From Labia minor (lineage: Eukaryota > Arthropoda > Insecta > Dermaptera > Spongiphoridae), in NCBI GenBank assembly GCA_963082975.1, contig OY720348.1, positions 22,373,146 through 22,437,145 on the forward strand: a stretch of 64,000 nt of DNA, read 5' to 3'. The translations under genes were made by a program, and so were the position numbers. Of the stretch, positions 1-11,588 are shown one piece after another. A model generated the notes under the pieces. It made no database searches. It saw only the letters and a program-made list of their open reading frames with translations, and was not told the DNA's origin. How positions within the stretch are numbered: the stretch's first letter is position 1; each line of letters opens with the position of its first letter.

Positions 1-727
1 TTTTTCTAAATTACCCAATAAAATAAAATTTGAAAAAAATATAGGACTTTTTTGTAAAAATAAATAAAATAAAATTATAATTGATTAAAAAAAAAAAAAT
101 GTTTTATTAAAAAAATAATTCTAGTAAAGTTTTTTATATGTTAAATTAAAAAAAACAAACTAATGAGTTTTGATGTTGTCTGCAAGAGTTTGTGTCGTAG
201 GTATCCGTAGGAGATAGAAGGGAGGTTAGAGGGGAAGAGTTGCCAAACACACCATTTTTGAAGATAACACCAATCGAAGAAAAACTTTCCTGTCCTTGCC
301 AACAATTTTTTTTTTATTTTATTTTTACTATAGGTTCAAATGGTCATTAGCTGTCTCTTGGTTTCACACTCCGTCATTCTTCCACCACCACTATAACATT
401 TTAAATATTCATCCTAAATCTTTATTTAAAGTCATAACCAACAACGAGAACGTTTATTTTCTTATTCATTCAACAAGTTCTTAAAAAAAAGGAAAAAAAT
501 GAGTGAGCATCTCATTTATATTCAGAGGAGAAGTCAATTAGAAGACGTGTTGAAAAAACATCCTTCTTCATTACATTAACACTTTAAAATCTTATATATA
601 TATATATATATATATATGTTCATATATATATTATAATTTTGAAATATTTATATTATTTTAAATAATTAAATGAAAATATTTTTTATTAATATGTTTTTTT
701 TATTTTATTGTATTTTTTTGGGATCTA
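1..727. other. AT-rich non-coding DNA
   Basis: Homopolymer A/T tracts, an (AT)n run near 595-616 and no coding signal. A short open frame near 296-484 is low-complexity and has no recognisable domain. Nothing else seen. Confidence 0.7.
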
Positions 728-835
728 TATGCCCAATTTAAACATAAATTTATTTGAACTTGACGAGATTCGATCCCTCGAACTTAATAAATTGGGTTCA
801 CCAGAATTATAACCACTTTTTTTAAAAATGTTTTT
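728..835 (-). mobile_element. tRNA-derived SINE head, degraded
   Basis: Read on the minus strand this has an A-box-like stretch (AGTGGTTATAATTCTGGTGA) followed by a B-box-like GGGATCGAATCTCG, the spacing of a tRNA-derived RNA polymerase III promoter. It lies between T-rich tracts. No target duplication was resolved, so the ends are approximate. Confidence 0.4.
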
Positions 836-948
836 ATTAGTTAAACAAAAGATACATAGTTTAATATAAATTAATTAATTAATATAAATATAAATCCCTA
901 AATACAACGGGATTATAATAATAGAAAAAAATTAATGAAAGTCAAAAA

Positions 949-1080
949 AGTGGTTTAGCGGTTAGCACGACAGTCTGTCTCATTAAAGACTCGAGTTCGG
1001 GCCTACGGAAATTCAATAATTAATCATTTCTCTTTAAAGCTTTGGATGAGTCTCAGGATCCATCCGCAAATAATAATAAT
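949..1080 (+). mobile_element. short tRNA-derived SINE
   Basis: Starts with a tRNA-like head: A box around TTTAGCGGTTAG and B box GAGTTCGGGCC about 35 bases later. A short body follows and ends in a (TAA)n tail at 1069-1080. Length (about 130 bp), promoter boxes and simple tail fit a SINE. It is not a functional tRNA gene because the acceptor stem does not pair. Confidence 0.5.
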
Positions 1081-1499
1081 AAACTTATTTAACATAATGT
1101 TATTATCATGTTTATAATTTATAATTAGTTATTAATTATTTTTATTTTACTTATTCTAAATATGTATATTTACATTAAAAGAGAATAAGATAATATAAAA
1201 TTACTTAAAAAAAAATAAAAGTTCACTTCTATCATATTATATGAAAGAAATATAACAATTTTTAAATATATATAAGTATATATATATATATATATATATA
1301 ATTTTTAGGAAACTGACATTCAAAACCTAAAAATACCATAAATACAGAAAGAGGGAAAGGAGAAAATTTTTTTTATTATTTACAGTAGGCAATGGAATGA
1401 AGAGATTAATGAATTTAAGATAAGGGTGGGGTGGAAGAAGAGGAAATATTAAGAGAATACATTACATATATTACATACTATTTAACATTATTAATTTTT

Positions 1500-1575
1500 T
1501 TGAAAGGACAAAACTAATTTTCGATCCACCAGTATTTACAATTATAACCACTAAGCTACGATTATTTTTTTTTAA
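1500..1575 (-). mobile_element. tRNA-like SINE head fragment
   Basis: On the minus strand an excellent A box (TAGCTTAGTGGTTA) is followed by a weaker B-box relative (GGTGGATCGAAAATTAG). It resembles the head at 728-835, so the two may be copies of one old SINE family. The body is not recognisable. Confidence 0.4.
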
Positions 1576-2029
1576 TTGTGTTTATTATGTCAAAATATTT
1601 ATAACTTAGTACATTTTATTCCTTAAACACATTCGGATTTAAACTTCATTTCTAATTTTCTGATTAAAAACATTAATTATACAAATAAGATATAGTCGTT
1701 GTTTTACTTATAATTTAGAGTAATTTTTACAATATAGATTTTATATAGGTATTAACTAGTCATAATTTTCAGGAAACTGATTTAAACATACATTTTTTTA
1801 CTAAGCTACCATCCTGTCTTATACATAATAGATATTAATATCGTTTTGATAAAAAAAGAAATTTATGCTTATATAATATTCATATCATTTAATTATATTT
1901 TATTTATGTAATAAAAAATAAACGGAGCCGCTATTTGTCTTTTACAACCATATATACTATCTAATCTGATTATTTTAATTAAAATTGTAATGTAGATAAA
2001 TGTACGTTAATACAAACCATGCTGGATAA

Positions 2030-2225
2030 AGGGTCAGGCAAGCAGGACAATTGCTCGGGGCGCCAAATTTGGAGGGGCGCCGATATAATAATAAAATATT
2101 TTTTTATTTTTGTATAATTTTGATTTTATGACATTTTTACTATTTTTTTAAATTTTCAATAAATTGATATATTCTTGTATGAAAGAGCGGCAAATTTTGT
2201 TTTTCCCGGGGAGCTTAAAACCCTG
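2030..2225. mobile_element. degraded hAT-like MITE
   Basis: A GC-rich edge with GGGGCGCC motifs and an AGGGTCAGG-type start faces a right edge ending in ACCCTG, with an AT-rich middle. Short ends of the CAGGG type and GGCGCC-rich subterminal sequence resemble the hAT MITEs found elsewhere in this window (36369-36529). No 8-bp target duplication could be matched, so this is tentative. Confidence 0.35.
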
Positions 2226-2334
2226 TCTTTCTAAACTTGAAAACAACACAACATGAATTTAGAAAAAACTCGCAAGTAATTTTGAAGTGAAAAATTAATG
2301 TGCATTGACAAAATCATTTTAATTGTTTTCTTTA

Positions 2335-2585
2335 TTTTATCTTAATTTAATTAATTAATAATATGTAACAATAACTATCAAAACTTTGTAATCAATCGAG
2401 ATGGTTTAATAATCTGTTAAATACTATAATATAAACCTTATATAACTAAAATATAATTTTTAACTGGCAGTACAATTTTTTAATAACTTTTAAAAATTAT
2501 TTAGTATTTTTAGTTAGAATCACATATATAAATTAATATACATTAATAAAAATAAAAATAATCTCCATTAAAAATAGAACTAATA
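2335..2585 (-). repeat. Dispersed repeat V, copy 1
   Basis: About 250 bp whose reverse complement recurs at 8975-9230 with the same order of landmarks: the block reading TTAATGGAGATTATTTTT, the ACCACATCTCGATTGATTG block and the AT-rich end. No coding capacity. Probably an old MITE; its termini were not identified. Confidence 0.6.
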
Positions 2586-2934
2586 CTGTTTTTTTTTGAA
2601 AATTATAAATAAAATATTTAAAAATAATGTACCTAAAAAAGAATAAGCAATTAGGTTTACTTAATATTTATGAATATTAATAATTTTCTCATTAATTTAT
2701 CTATATATATATCCACTCTCTCCCTCTCTTTTACTTTTTCTATATTTCTATTCCTTTAAATTATATTCTTTTAAAAGAATAAATCAAGAAATACATTAAT
2801 CTTTAATCCTATTAAAATATTATCTATGGGCCAATAATTTCATTAAATTAATTAAAACGATAATTATTAGAATAAAAAGATTATGATTAATTGATTGATT
2901 GATTAGGTTCGTTTAGGTTTCCGTGAAAGTTTTT

Positions 2935-3258
2935 ATTATGAAAAGTTATTTTCAGATTATTTTCACGTTTTATTGTGAGATTTGGATCTTGACATTAACC
3001 TCGGGTTGTGGTACAAGCCAGAGATGTTTTAGTGTCAGTGCTTGTGCTTAGGATTCTTCAGAGTTTCAGAACGCCGTAATTCAGAGATAACCCACCCATT
3101 CAATTCAAAATTTCAACATTTAACACTTGGCCACATAGAATAAGACCCAAAATATCAAAAATTAAATTATAAATGTCACCAAAATGAGTGCCGAATCATC
3201 GAGACACAAATCTCATAATAAAAAGTGAAAATAACCCTAAAATAACTTTTCATAATAT
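2935..3258. mobile_element. Fold-back MITE W with ~50-bp inverted ends
   Basis: The left arm (2935-2984) and right arm (3207-3258) are near-perfect reverse complements, sharing TATTATGAAAAGTTATTTT and the stretch ending in GAGATTT. The interior has no coding potential. A related, more diverged copy lies at 33390-33765 and keeps the CCGTGAAAGTTTT, GAAGTTATTT and ACCCACCCATTCAAT landmarks. The right end abuts a poly-A run and then a SINE. Confidence 0.6.
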
Positions 3259-3270
3259 ATAAAAAAAAAA

Positions 3271-3529
3271 CAACCTCTGACTTTGTACGTCCTACGGAAG
3301 GACAAAGCCTATCAAGTCGGTAATATCAATTAGGTGTTGATAACCTTTACCTTGATTTTCTTGATCGAAGGCGCTATCAAGTAGCTTTCTAAATTTTGAT
3401 CTCGGAATCTTGGTTCACTCCGTCTCAAAGACCCTAACTAGAGTAAAATCCTTACCAGGTCCGGGATTTGAACCCGGGACCACAAGAATGTGAGGCAGCT
3501 TCGCTAACCTCTCACCCTGTGGCGCTTTT
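3271..3529 (-). mobile_element. tRNA-derived SINE, family B, copy 1
   Basis: Minus-strand SINE. The tRNA-like head lies at the right end, with B box GGGTTCAAATCCCGG and an A box upstream near the GGCGC start. The body runs left to a poly-A-flanked end at about 3271. The same head and body occur at 12991-13267 (-) and 37625-37850 (+), including the AAGCTACTTGATAG..GCGCC block, which is what defines the family. Confidence 0.75.
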
Positions 3530-3589
3530 ACCTTAATATTATATATATAATTGAAAGAGAGATATATAAATTTTTTTAAAGTAACGACC

Positions 3590-3613
3590 TTCTGATCGGT
3601 GAACCAGGTACTT
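3590..3613 (+). repeat. Family Q 3'-end fragment
   Basis: The short string CGGTGAACCAGGTACTTAC is the right terminus of family Q (compare 37880 and 39346 on the minus strand). It is isolated here, next to SINE B. Confidence 0.4.
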
Positions 3614-3659
3614 ACATAAGTCATGTTCATACACCGCATTCACATTACCAGATTTCTCT

Positions 3660-4075
3660 CTGACAAATGCCAGAAACCTGTCTTAATTAACTATCACGGA
3701 TAGGGTAGGTTTTTCTCTGAATCTTGTCGTTGACTGTTTATAATAAATAAAGATAAGATTACTGACCCTTGAACTAAGAGGACCTTTTCCTTCTTCTCAC
3801 GCATAACCAGCAACCCTAAAAACATCCCTTTTTCAACTGATATAAAAGGGTAGTCATCACCAGCTATAAGTTAGTTGTCAGTTGAGTTCAGATTGAACAG
3901 TAGAAGCTAAGATATAACAGTAGATGTCAGATGTCAGTTAGAGTTGAGATCATTGATCAGTATCAATGATTGTGCCCATTTTGTAACAAGCTCACGGATA
4001 AACTTCTTATTCTTTCTTTGATTAAATCTTGCCATTTATTGATACCTTTTAATTACCTACTATCCCAGCGGGTAA
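3660..4075 (+). promoter_or_regulatory. Possible LTR-type promoter region
   Basis: A unique stretch with TATAAAAGG at 3841 and TCAGTTG at about 3879. This TATA box plus arthropod initiator, roughly 35-40 bases apart, resembles a Pol II core promoter. Repeated CAGTT/CAGAT blocks and an ATTTATTGATACC end follow, as in the R-U5 part of an LTR. No matching second LTR or gag-pol is visible, so it could be a solo LTR or a genuine host promoter. Confidence 0.3.
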
Positions 4076-5084
4076 AGTGAACACATAATTCATATAATAA
4101 ATTATATCATATTAAATTGGAATGTAGCTTGACCCAATGGAGTTGTACTAAACCCATCAAGCAACATTATTAATTTTCAATCAATTTTTCACCATTGCAA
4201 ATTCACTTGCACCGTTCACTGATTTATTAATATTCCCTAATGTTAGTAGCTTGCATTAAATGTTGTCCCCACTATCATTTAATGATATTTTTTTTATTCT
4301 CCACCCTTTTATTTTATAAATGGAATACTTCCCGTCCAATGGAATTCAATTCATTTCCAGTAAGATTAGAGAGTCAATAAAGCGTCGCAACCCCCCCCCC
4401 CCTCCCCGATTCGCTCGTTTCTCCATCCCCTCGTGGTTCACCTTTGATCAAAATAATCAATCATCTTTAAAAAAGTGAATTTAAATCAAATGATTAGAAA
4501 CATAACTTTTCTTTTATCTAAATATTTCTAAATCAATATTGATGATGAAGAGCTTCTCTTGCATCGTTTCCTCCAATTTTTTATATTGCTTTCGCCCATT
4601 GCTAACGCTTATTTGAAGGCAACCTCTCTTAGCTTGGACTACCTGTTTGATAAAATAAATCGTTTTTCTAATTTAATAGAATAACAAATTAAAATAATTG
4701 GATTTTTTTCCATTTAAATTTGTAATACAAAGAAAAAATTAATAAATAGGCACATTTGATTTATTTATAAGATTTAATTTAAAAAAAAAAAATAATAATT
4801 AACATTGGTGTTCACTCCCACTTGGAAGTATTTAGTAGATATTCTAATAAAAAAAAAAATTAAAAATTTATTTATTTTTATTGCAATCGGTGGTTTTATG
4901 CAGAGATTTATTTCATCAAAATTATGTTCGAAGAACATAAAAATTAAAATCTAAATAAACTATGTATTATTTTTATGTGAGTGTGGTCAAAGACTTTAGA
5001 GGACGAGAGTGTTGAAAAGACAGAATATAAAAAATGTTTAATATGTGTATATAAATTTGTAACTGTTTATCAACTAATAAAAAT
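4076..5084. other. AT-rich non-coding DNA with poly-C tract
   Basis: No gene seen. The one feature is a C-rich run at about 4390-4406 followed by a short less AT-rich stretch. The rest is A/T runs. Confidence 0.6.
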
Positions 5085-5370
5085 CTGGAGTGTCTCCACT
5101 TGACTATCTCGCAAATTTGAATTGGATTAATTAACATATATTATATTTAAATTAAATTTAATTAAAATTATAAATTATAAATTAAAATTAATAAATAATA
5201 TTTATTAAACCAACGCGTGTTTGGCTCTTTGTTGATGACACTACGTCACATGCTGGTGCGTGATTGGCAGTCAACGTGTTAAAAAATTTAAAAAATTATG
5301 ATACTTTCAGCAATTCAATCAAGCTGAAATTATAGTAGTTGTATACAATTTTTAATCATGTGAGATAGTA
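5085..5370 (-). mobile_element. HINE-1 copy A, internally deleted
   Basis: Begins with the terminal-hairpin end (CTGGAGTGTCTCCACTTGAC on the plus strand) and ends in GAGATAGTA, so both family termini are present. It jumps directly from the ATCATGTGA block to the far end and has lost the microsatellite and core. About 285 bp against about 600 bp for full copies. Flanked by T on the element's outer side, as in other copies. Confidence 0.8.
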
Positions 5371-6835
5371 AAAAGGTTAATATTTAATTTTTTTTAAAAA
5401 AATAACGCTATAGTTTTAACAATTTTTTTTTTAAATTATAATTCTACAATAGATACATGTATCTCTACAGTGCTTCTCTGAACTGAAGTTTATGATCATC
5501 ACTATCATATTTTCCCAGCCCTCCATATTCCAGTTCACTATCATCTAAATTCGCTGTTCATAGTCTACCCGGCGGTCGTTTCCCAATTGGTTTCTCTATA
5601 AATCTTTTTCTCTTCATTTTTTTATTTCCCATTCGAGCCACGTGTCTGATCCATCTGATCTATTTTAAGGGTACATTGAGACCATTTTAGATAAATATAA
5701 TCTTTTTAATTTTTCTTAATTGAAAATAATTACTTGTGTGTGTCTTTATTCAGACTGTTAAAAAAAAATTGTTGTTACTATTTTATTATTTTTCTAAAAA
5801 TAATTAATAAAAATTTTTTCGAAACATTATCGAGAATAACTTGGTCGAATTTCCTATATCCGAAAATGTTATCATTCCAGTAAAAATAACTTAATTAGTT
5901 TCAGGAAGAGATCAATGGAGATATCTCGGCAGTTACTTCCTTTCTCCTCTGGCAAACAATATGCAAATTTGATTCGTATTATAGAGTTCAAAATAAAGAT
6001 ATATTTAAGTATCCCATTGGAAAAATTCACTTCCTTTTTGGATAAATTGCAGAAACATTTTTTTTTTGTTTTTTTTTTTTTTGTATTTAAAAAATATGTG
6101 AATTTTGTTTTTCATAATAATTTTAAGTTTGTTGTTATTTTTTAAAATATCTTTTAGATAAAAACTATGAAATTGATTAAAAAAAGAGTTTTTACAATAA
6201 ATTGTTTTTTTATTATTTATTCGGATAGTATAAGAAATGAATAAAGTATATGAACCCTTGTGTGCTTTTCGTTAAATAAATATTGTGGTTTATTATCAAT
6301 TTTGTTTATTTATCTGTTATTTAACTTTAATTAAGGAATATATAGAAATAGTATAGTTATTAATTGGTTGATAGAGAAAATATTCCCCTTGTCAAACTAT
6401 TTCTAATGGAGAAGGTCGAAGGTGGGATTTGGAATTGGCAACCCTTTCCGCTGATAAAAATAACCGAGACTCAACTATTCAATCGATATGGCATTGCGGT
6501 TCGGTTAGACATTTAGAAAGTTTTCCATTTTGACTATTGCCTCTCTTGTATTAAAGCAAAAGAGGTGAGTTTATAATTTGTTTACCTATCCCCTGCTAAG
6601 AGAAACTTATTCATAATATTTTTTGGGTTGTATCTAAAAATAAATTGGTTAATTAATAATTTTTGACCACAAGCTATTATATTTGGCTATCCGACTTTCA
6701 ATTTAATACATTTTGCGAATGAGTAGGATTGTTTGTTTATTAATTATCGTTAGAAGAAATAAAGTGGTACCATTTCAAGATAATATTATATAAATAAAAA
6801 ATTGGTGATTATTTTTTTTACATATAATGTTATAT
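5371..6835. other. Non-coding AT-rich DNA
   Basis: No recognisable gene or element. An open frame near 5915-6145 is poly-F low complexity. A less AT-rich, apparently unique stretch lies at about 6400-6600. Confidence 0.55.
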
Positions 6836-7020
6836 CTTTTCTTATTATACTAGCAAAAATTATATATATTTGTATTTTTGAAATATTAAACCGCTCTAAG
6901 GATTTTTTTGAAATTCACACCATAGAAAATTTTTAGAAAAATCGATCTGTATTGGTTTCAGCCTCGGGAAAAATCATCTTTATTAGTTTTTTCTTAATTT
7001 AAAACTGGAATTTTAATAAT
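6836..7020 (+). mobile_element. Family Q, 5' part
   Basis: Starts with the Q left terminus CTTATTATACTAGCAAAAA and runs through AATCGATCTGTATTGGTTTC and CCTCGGGAAAAATCATCTT, the same blocks seen in the minus-strand copies at 38.2 and 39.75 kb. The 3' half is missing. Confidence 0.65.
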
Positions 7021-7027
7021 AAAAAAA

Positions 7028-7082
7028 ATTGTGGAATAGTAAATAGAGTGAGATTACCCGTTGCTATTTAGATTTATCATTT

Positions 7083-7123
<41 letters not shown>

Positions 7124-7278
7124 TATATTTTGTTTTGTTCTGATCAAAGATTGCATCTCTCTGAACAATTGAATTTCGTATTTATATTAAATTATTTACT
7201 AATATTTACATTTTTATGATAAGCTCATTAGTTTTTGTAGTTTAGAAATTCATTTTAAAACAATCTCAATCTTCAAAT
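7028..7278 (+). repeat. Dispersed repeat T, copy 1, with long poly-T
   Basis: Near-identical to 17499-17751: GTGGAATAGTAAATAGAGTG, then a T-run, then TGATCAAAGATTGCATCT through ATCTTCAAAT. The T-run is about 38 here and much shorter and interrupted in the other copy, so it is a length-variable tract inside a mobile repeat. Non-coding. Confidence 0.75.
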
Positions 7279-7294
7279 ATCATATATTTGGTAG

Positions 7295-7495
7295 CTTATC
7301 TTATTATACTAGCAAATAAACAGTGCCGGGCAACGCCGTAATTAAAAATATTTATTTTAATAATATTTTATAATAAAATTACGAAATATATATTATGTTA
7401 TATCCACAGGCCATACTTTTCTGTCTTTCAGTGCATTAATACGTATGTTTAAGGGCTGTATGTTTTATGACTATTTTTTTTAATTTATGTTCTGC
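7295..7495 (+). mobile_element. Family Q, second 5' part
   Basis: Starts afresh with CTTATCTTATTATACTAGCA, then GTGCCGGGCAACGCCG and the block CTGTCTTTCAGTGCATTAAT found in other Q copies. It diverges after about 7490. With 6836-7020 it shows two Q insertions side by side. Confidence 0.6.
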
Positions 7496-8438
7496 TGATG
7501 ATTTTGTAACTGCCGAAAATGATCATAAAGTTTAATCAAATTTATATTGAAACTTAAAACCAAGTGTTTTTAAATACCTTACCCTTAGCCTATTGATTTT
7601 ATTATACATTTTTCCAGGTTCTCGTTTTCGACTTTGAGATTGAAATAAATATTTTTCAAAATATAAAATCTAACCTCGATAGTTTCTAAATAATATATTA
7701 CATGAAAATCAAATATGAATAAAAAAATCGCCTGATCTGACTGTTCATGTGGAATCTTTCAAAATATAAATTACAAAATTAAGCCAGGTATTCTCAATAA
7801 AGGACCACCAATTTTAGTTATAAACCTAACAACTAAACAATAACGTATAGATTTTTTAAAAATATAATAATTTAACTTTGAATGATTCTTTACCTCTTAC
7901 TTACATATAATTCAGGATATTGTGGTGGATCGTGAATTGATTTTAAGAAATTAATAATAAATTAATAATAAAAAAAAAAAATATAAAATATAAAGTAAAT
8001 GTATTGTATTTTAGAGAACAAGAATATTAAAAAATGAATACTCCCCCCCCCAATCCTCTTTGGCTTATTATTTTTCTATCTTATTCTTTCTATTTAAGTA
8101 ATAAAGAAGATAAAAACTTGATGGGCTTTTAAAGCATAATCCAAAAAAAGTCAAACAAATGTAAATATGTTGTAAAAAAAACTCTTAACTCCAACACCTC
8201 GAAGTTAAATTTTATTAATCATAAACACACTAAGCAACAACAATTTATAAAATTTCAAATGAATATCCTAAATATATTTGAATATTTGAAAAGTTTTCAT
8301 TGAACTTTTTTCATATTTATAAAAAAAGCACTGATCACTACCACAATATCGAAACGTCCAAAATGGGTGAATACTTGTTTTAGGTGGATGATATATCCTT
8401 GTAGTATCGAAATGATAAAATGTTTGTTTATAATTTTT
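7496..8438. other. Non-coding DNA
   Basis: AT-rich, with a C-run near 8043-8052. No gene and no recognised element. Confidence 0.6.
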
Positions 8439-9424
8439 ACCAACCGACGATAGAAAGGGAAGGTATTGTTTTCACACCAAATTTCACATGTAAATATTTT
8501 TACATATCTCCACAAATCATGCATTTGATAACAGAAAAAAGTATTTTTAGCATGATGTCTGTCCGTCCGTCTGTCCGTCTGTCCGTATTGAACAGCGCAA
8601 CGATATTTTGATAAAATTTGGTATATTTACTTAATGCATCAGTAACATGAATTCATCAACTTTTGGTGTATATCCGGAAACCGGAAGTGATAGTTTACAA
8701 AGTAATAAATTAATTTTATATTCATTGTCCTAAAATATTTCACTTAAAATATAGTAGTAATTAATTATTGTGTAATTAAACTAAAAATAAAAACCAAGAT
8801 AATATAATTTAGTCATTTTAATTCAAGTTTTAAAAATATTTTTTTTTATACTTCATATGTGTAATGCTTTTTGGAAATTAATTTAATTCAAATCGTAGGT
8901 CGGTTTTGTGCCTGGCCACAGCTCATATTTTAGGTACATTATTGTTAAATATTTTATTTATAATTTTTTAAAAAAACAGTATAATTTAATTCTATTTTTA
9001 ATGGAGATTATTTTTTATTTTTATTAGTTCATGTTATTTTATATGTGATTGTGTGTGTAATGAACTAAAAATAATAAACAATTTTTTAAAAGTTATTAAA
9101 AATTATATTTTAGTTATATAACATTTATATTATAATTTTTACCAGATTATTAAACCACATCTCGATTGATTGCAAAGTTTTGATATTTATTGTTACATAT
9201 TATTAATTAATTAAATTAAGATAAAAAAGTATTAATTTTGTATTCATTGTCGGAAAATATTTCATTTAAAATATAGTAGTAATTAATAATATAATTTAGT
9301 CATTTTAATTCAAGTTTTAAAAATATTTTTTTTTTTATTATACTTTATATATAATATATAATGTTGTTTGGAAATTAATTTATTTCAAATCGTCGGTCGG
9401 TTCTGTGCCTGGCCACAGCTCATT
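8439..9424 (+). mobile_element. Family P (Helentron-like) copy 1, rearranged
   Basis: Starts ACCAACCGACGATAG, has a (GTCCGTCT)n microsatellite at 8560-8585, the core ATAAAATTTGGTATATTTAC and the block ATATCCGGAAACCGGAAG. It carries two copies of the family 3' end (near 8895-8930 and 9390-9424), each with GTCGGTT..TGTGCCTGGCCACAG, whose CTGTG/CACAG arms form a small hairpin. The duplicated 3' ends bracket repeat V (8975-9230). Confidence 0.7.
8975..9230 (+). repeat. Dispersed repeat V, copy 2
   Basis: Reverse complement of 2335-2585, lying between the two 3' ends of family P copy 1. Its position suggests it inserted into, or was captured by, that element. No coding capacity. Confidence 0.6.
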
Positions 9425-9974
9425 TTTAACTTTTCCATGGAAATTTCTAAACTTATCGGTCGATCACTTTTTATAAAAGACTAATTTCGATACTAATGAA
9501 CTGATCCTGATTAATATCAACAGTTGTCGTTGTTAACATTTTTTTTTTCCTATTTTCTGAATTTGTTAGTGCAATACTGGGTAGCTGTCTAATGGAAATG
9601 TCAAGCACAGATCAAGTTGTCAACACTCGGTACGCATTATGCCTTGGGCAAGTTGCAGTACAAAATGATTGTATGAATGTCAAAAGAATAGGAAGAATGT
9701 CCGAATGAGCAGAATGATGCCGACATGCGATAGCAAGCACGCAATCAACTTGTTTAGTTTTATACAACACACAGCACATGACACGAGTTGTTATCACTGA
9801 GATTGATCAACAAACTCATCGAGCCCTTGTGTGAAAAGCCGCGGCGACATTAGAAATAATTTATATCTATTAAATAAATTAATTAAAAATTAAGTATCTC
9901 CTTCTGAATTGAAAATTCGTATATTATATTTACAATGAAATTAGTATTCGAACATAAATCTCATATTTTTTTTT
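9425..9974. other. Unique island, no product recognised
   Basis: Base composition is less AT-rich between about 9560 and 9850 (for example AAAGCCGCGGCGACATTAG). No repeat family seen elsewhere in the window matches it. A 61-codon open frame on the minus strand (9612-9797) has no domain I recognise. It could be conserved non-coding DNA. Confidence 0.4.
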
Positions 9975-10556
9975 ACTAGCTCGCCGCGATTGCGATCACG
10001 AAAATTTTCGATGTCGAGATTTTGATGTTTTTATACGTTTTGTAGGTTCCTGAATCATTTTCACTAAGGCTGAGAAAAATGTCTGTGTATGTAGACAAGA
10101 TTATCCAAAAATGGTGTGAGCTAGAATAATAAAATTTGGTATACGGGTATTATTCAAAATTCGTAGTTTTCTATCAACTTTTGAGAAATGTAGTTCATTC
10201 GGAAGAAGACCATTACCTACCACGTTTTCATTTTTTTTCCTCTAAACTGATCGTAAAAATAAAGATATATATTTGATAGTTTTTTACATGATTAAAAATT
10301 GTATAAAACTGCTATCTATAGAATTTCAGCTTGATTGAATCGCTGAAAGTACCGGAATTAATTTTTTAAATTTTTTAACACGTTGACTGCCAATCACGCG
10401 CCAGCACGTGACGTGGTGTCATCAACAAAGAGCCAAACACACGCTGGTTTAATAAATATTATTTATTAATTTTAATTTATAATTTATAATTAAATTTAGT
10501 TTAAATAAAATATATGTTAATTAATTCAATTCGATAGTCGAATGGAGACAATCCAA
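9975..10556 (+). mobile_element. HINE-1 copy B, full length
   Basis: Left end ACTAGCTCGCC (diverged from ACTATCTCGCC), then the family blocks in order: TGCGATCACGAAAATTTTCG, TTTTGATGTTTTTATACGTT, a very short microsatellite, the core AATAAAATTTGGTA and AATCGCTGAAAGTACCGG. It ends at GATAGTCGAATGGAGACAATCC. About 580 bp; no open reading frame, as expected for a non-autonomous element. Confidence 0.85.
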
Positions 10557-10611
10557 ATTTTTTTTATATAAATTATAATTATAAAGAAAATTAATTTTAA
10601 TATGTATAAAC

Positions 10612-11300
10612 AACGGGGTAACGGGTAAATTTCTTTTCCATAATGCCATGAGAAAATGTGTGGAGTCCCTGCCCTCATATGAGCTCATGATTTTTCCACC
10701 CTCCTCTTACGTGGAAGAATCATGTCCTTTTTTGGGTTTCTTTGATTCTTATGCCTTAATATTATCATTCCTGATCTCAAAAAAATTCATTTTATTTGGA
10801 TGAAGAAGAATACCTAATATAGATTCTTTAAAAAGTAAAAAAAAATAATATTGACTCTTGTAGCGACTCGGTAAAGCAGTGATTTCCAAAGTTGGCACTA
10901 CCGCCCCCTCGTGGGTGCTACAGTGATCCAGGGGGGCGGTGATGGCCACAGGTACATTTAGGGAAAATACTTGTATATTTCTTTTCTATTCTGAGTTCAA
11001 TAAATAGATACATAATTTCAAACCTCAATCTTTCTAATTTACATCTTTATTTATAATTTTTTGCGAATAGGTACATTTAACTTTCTGTTGAATTGTTATT
11101 AAAATTAAAAAAAAAAATTAATTTCCAGGGGGCGCTGAGTAAATTTTTGGCCAAATAAGCTTTGGGACCACTGCTGTATAGAGTCCCCTATAACTATATT
11201 TCTGATCTACAATACCTCGGGATTTACGAGTATGACATATATTATAATTATCATTGAGAGGCCCGCATCTTACTTTGTATTAGAAAATTTCGGAACTGTT
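10612..11300 (+). repeat. Dispersed repeat R, copy 3, diverged
   Basis: Shares with the R copies at 26.3 and 40.6 kb the GGGTAACGGG start, TCCCTGCCCTCAT.TGAGCTCATG, TTTATTTGGATGAAG.AGAATA and GACTCTTG blocks. It is interrupted at 10877-11173 by a hAT element sitting where the hairpin pair of R should be. The flanks GACTCGG and ATAGAGTCCCCTATA may be hairpin remnants. Confidence 0.6.
10877..11173. mobile_element. hAT-type MITE inside repeat R
   Basis: Left end CAGTGATTTCCAAAG; right end reads CAGTGGTCCCAAAG on the opposite strand. These are classic hAT-type inverted ends. The interior contains two GGGGGCG-type blocks and no transposase. Flanking octamers CGGTAAAG and CTGTATAG match at only 5 of 8 positions, so the target duplication is eroded. 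Confidence 0.65.
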
Positions 11301-11588
11301 ATATTGGACAAGCTAAAAATAAAATAGTGTTCAGCCAGTCGAATCACCCGGGCATTAAAAAAAGAAAATGTAATGGGTTGGAAATTATAAAGGTCGGTTG
11401 GGAAAGGTACCCGATAATTATGTCACCAAAAGATTATATATATATATATAGTATATGATATTATTTGATCATTTAAAAAATCATATCTATTCGATTTTAA
11501 TCATTTTATATTAATTTATTGCAAAGTATTTTAAAATATTAATTAAAGATAATTCTAATTAAAGAACATTGATATTTATTTTAATAAG

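Noticed and set aside
3415..3639. 74-codon frame
   Set aside because: Lies in SINE B copy 1.
7083..7122. Poly-T as a terminator or retroposed poly-A tail
   Set aside because: It lies in the middle of repeat T, with matching sequence on both sides in a second copy, so it is an internal tract.
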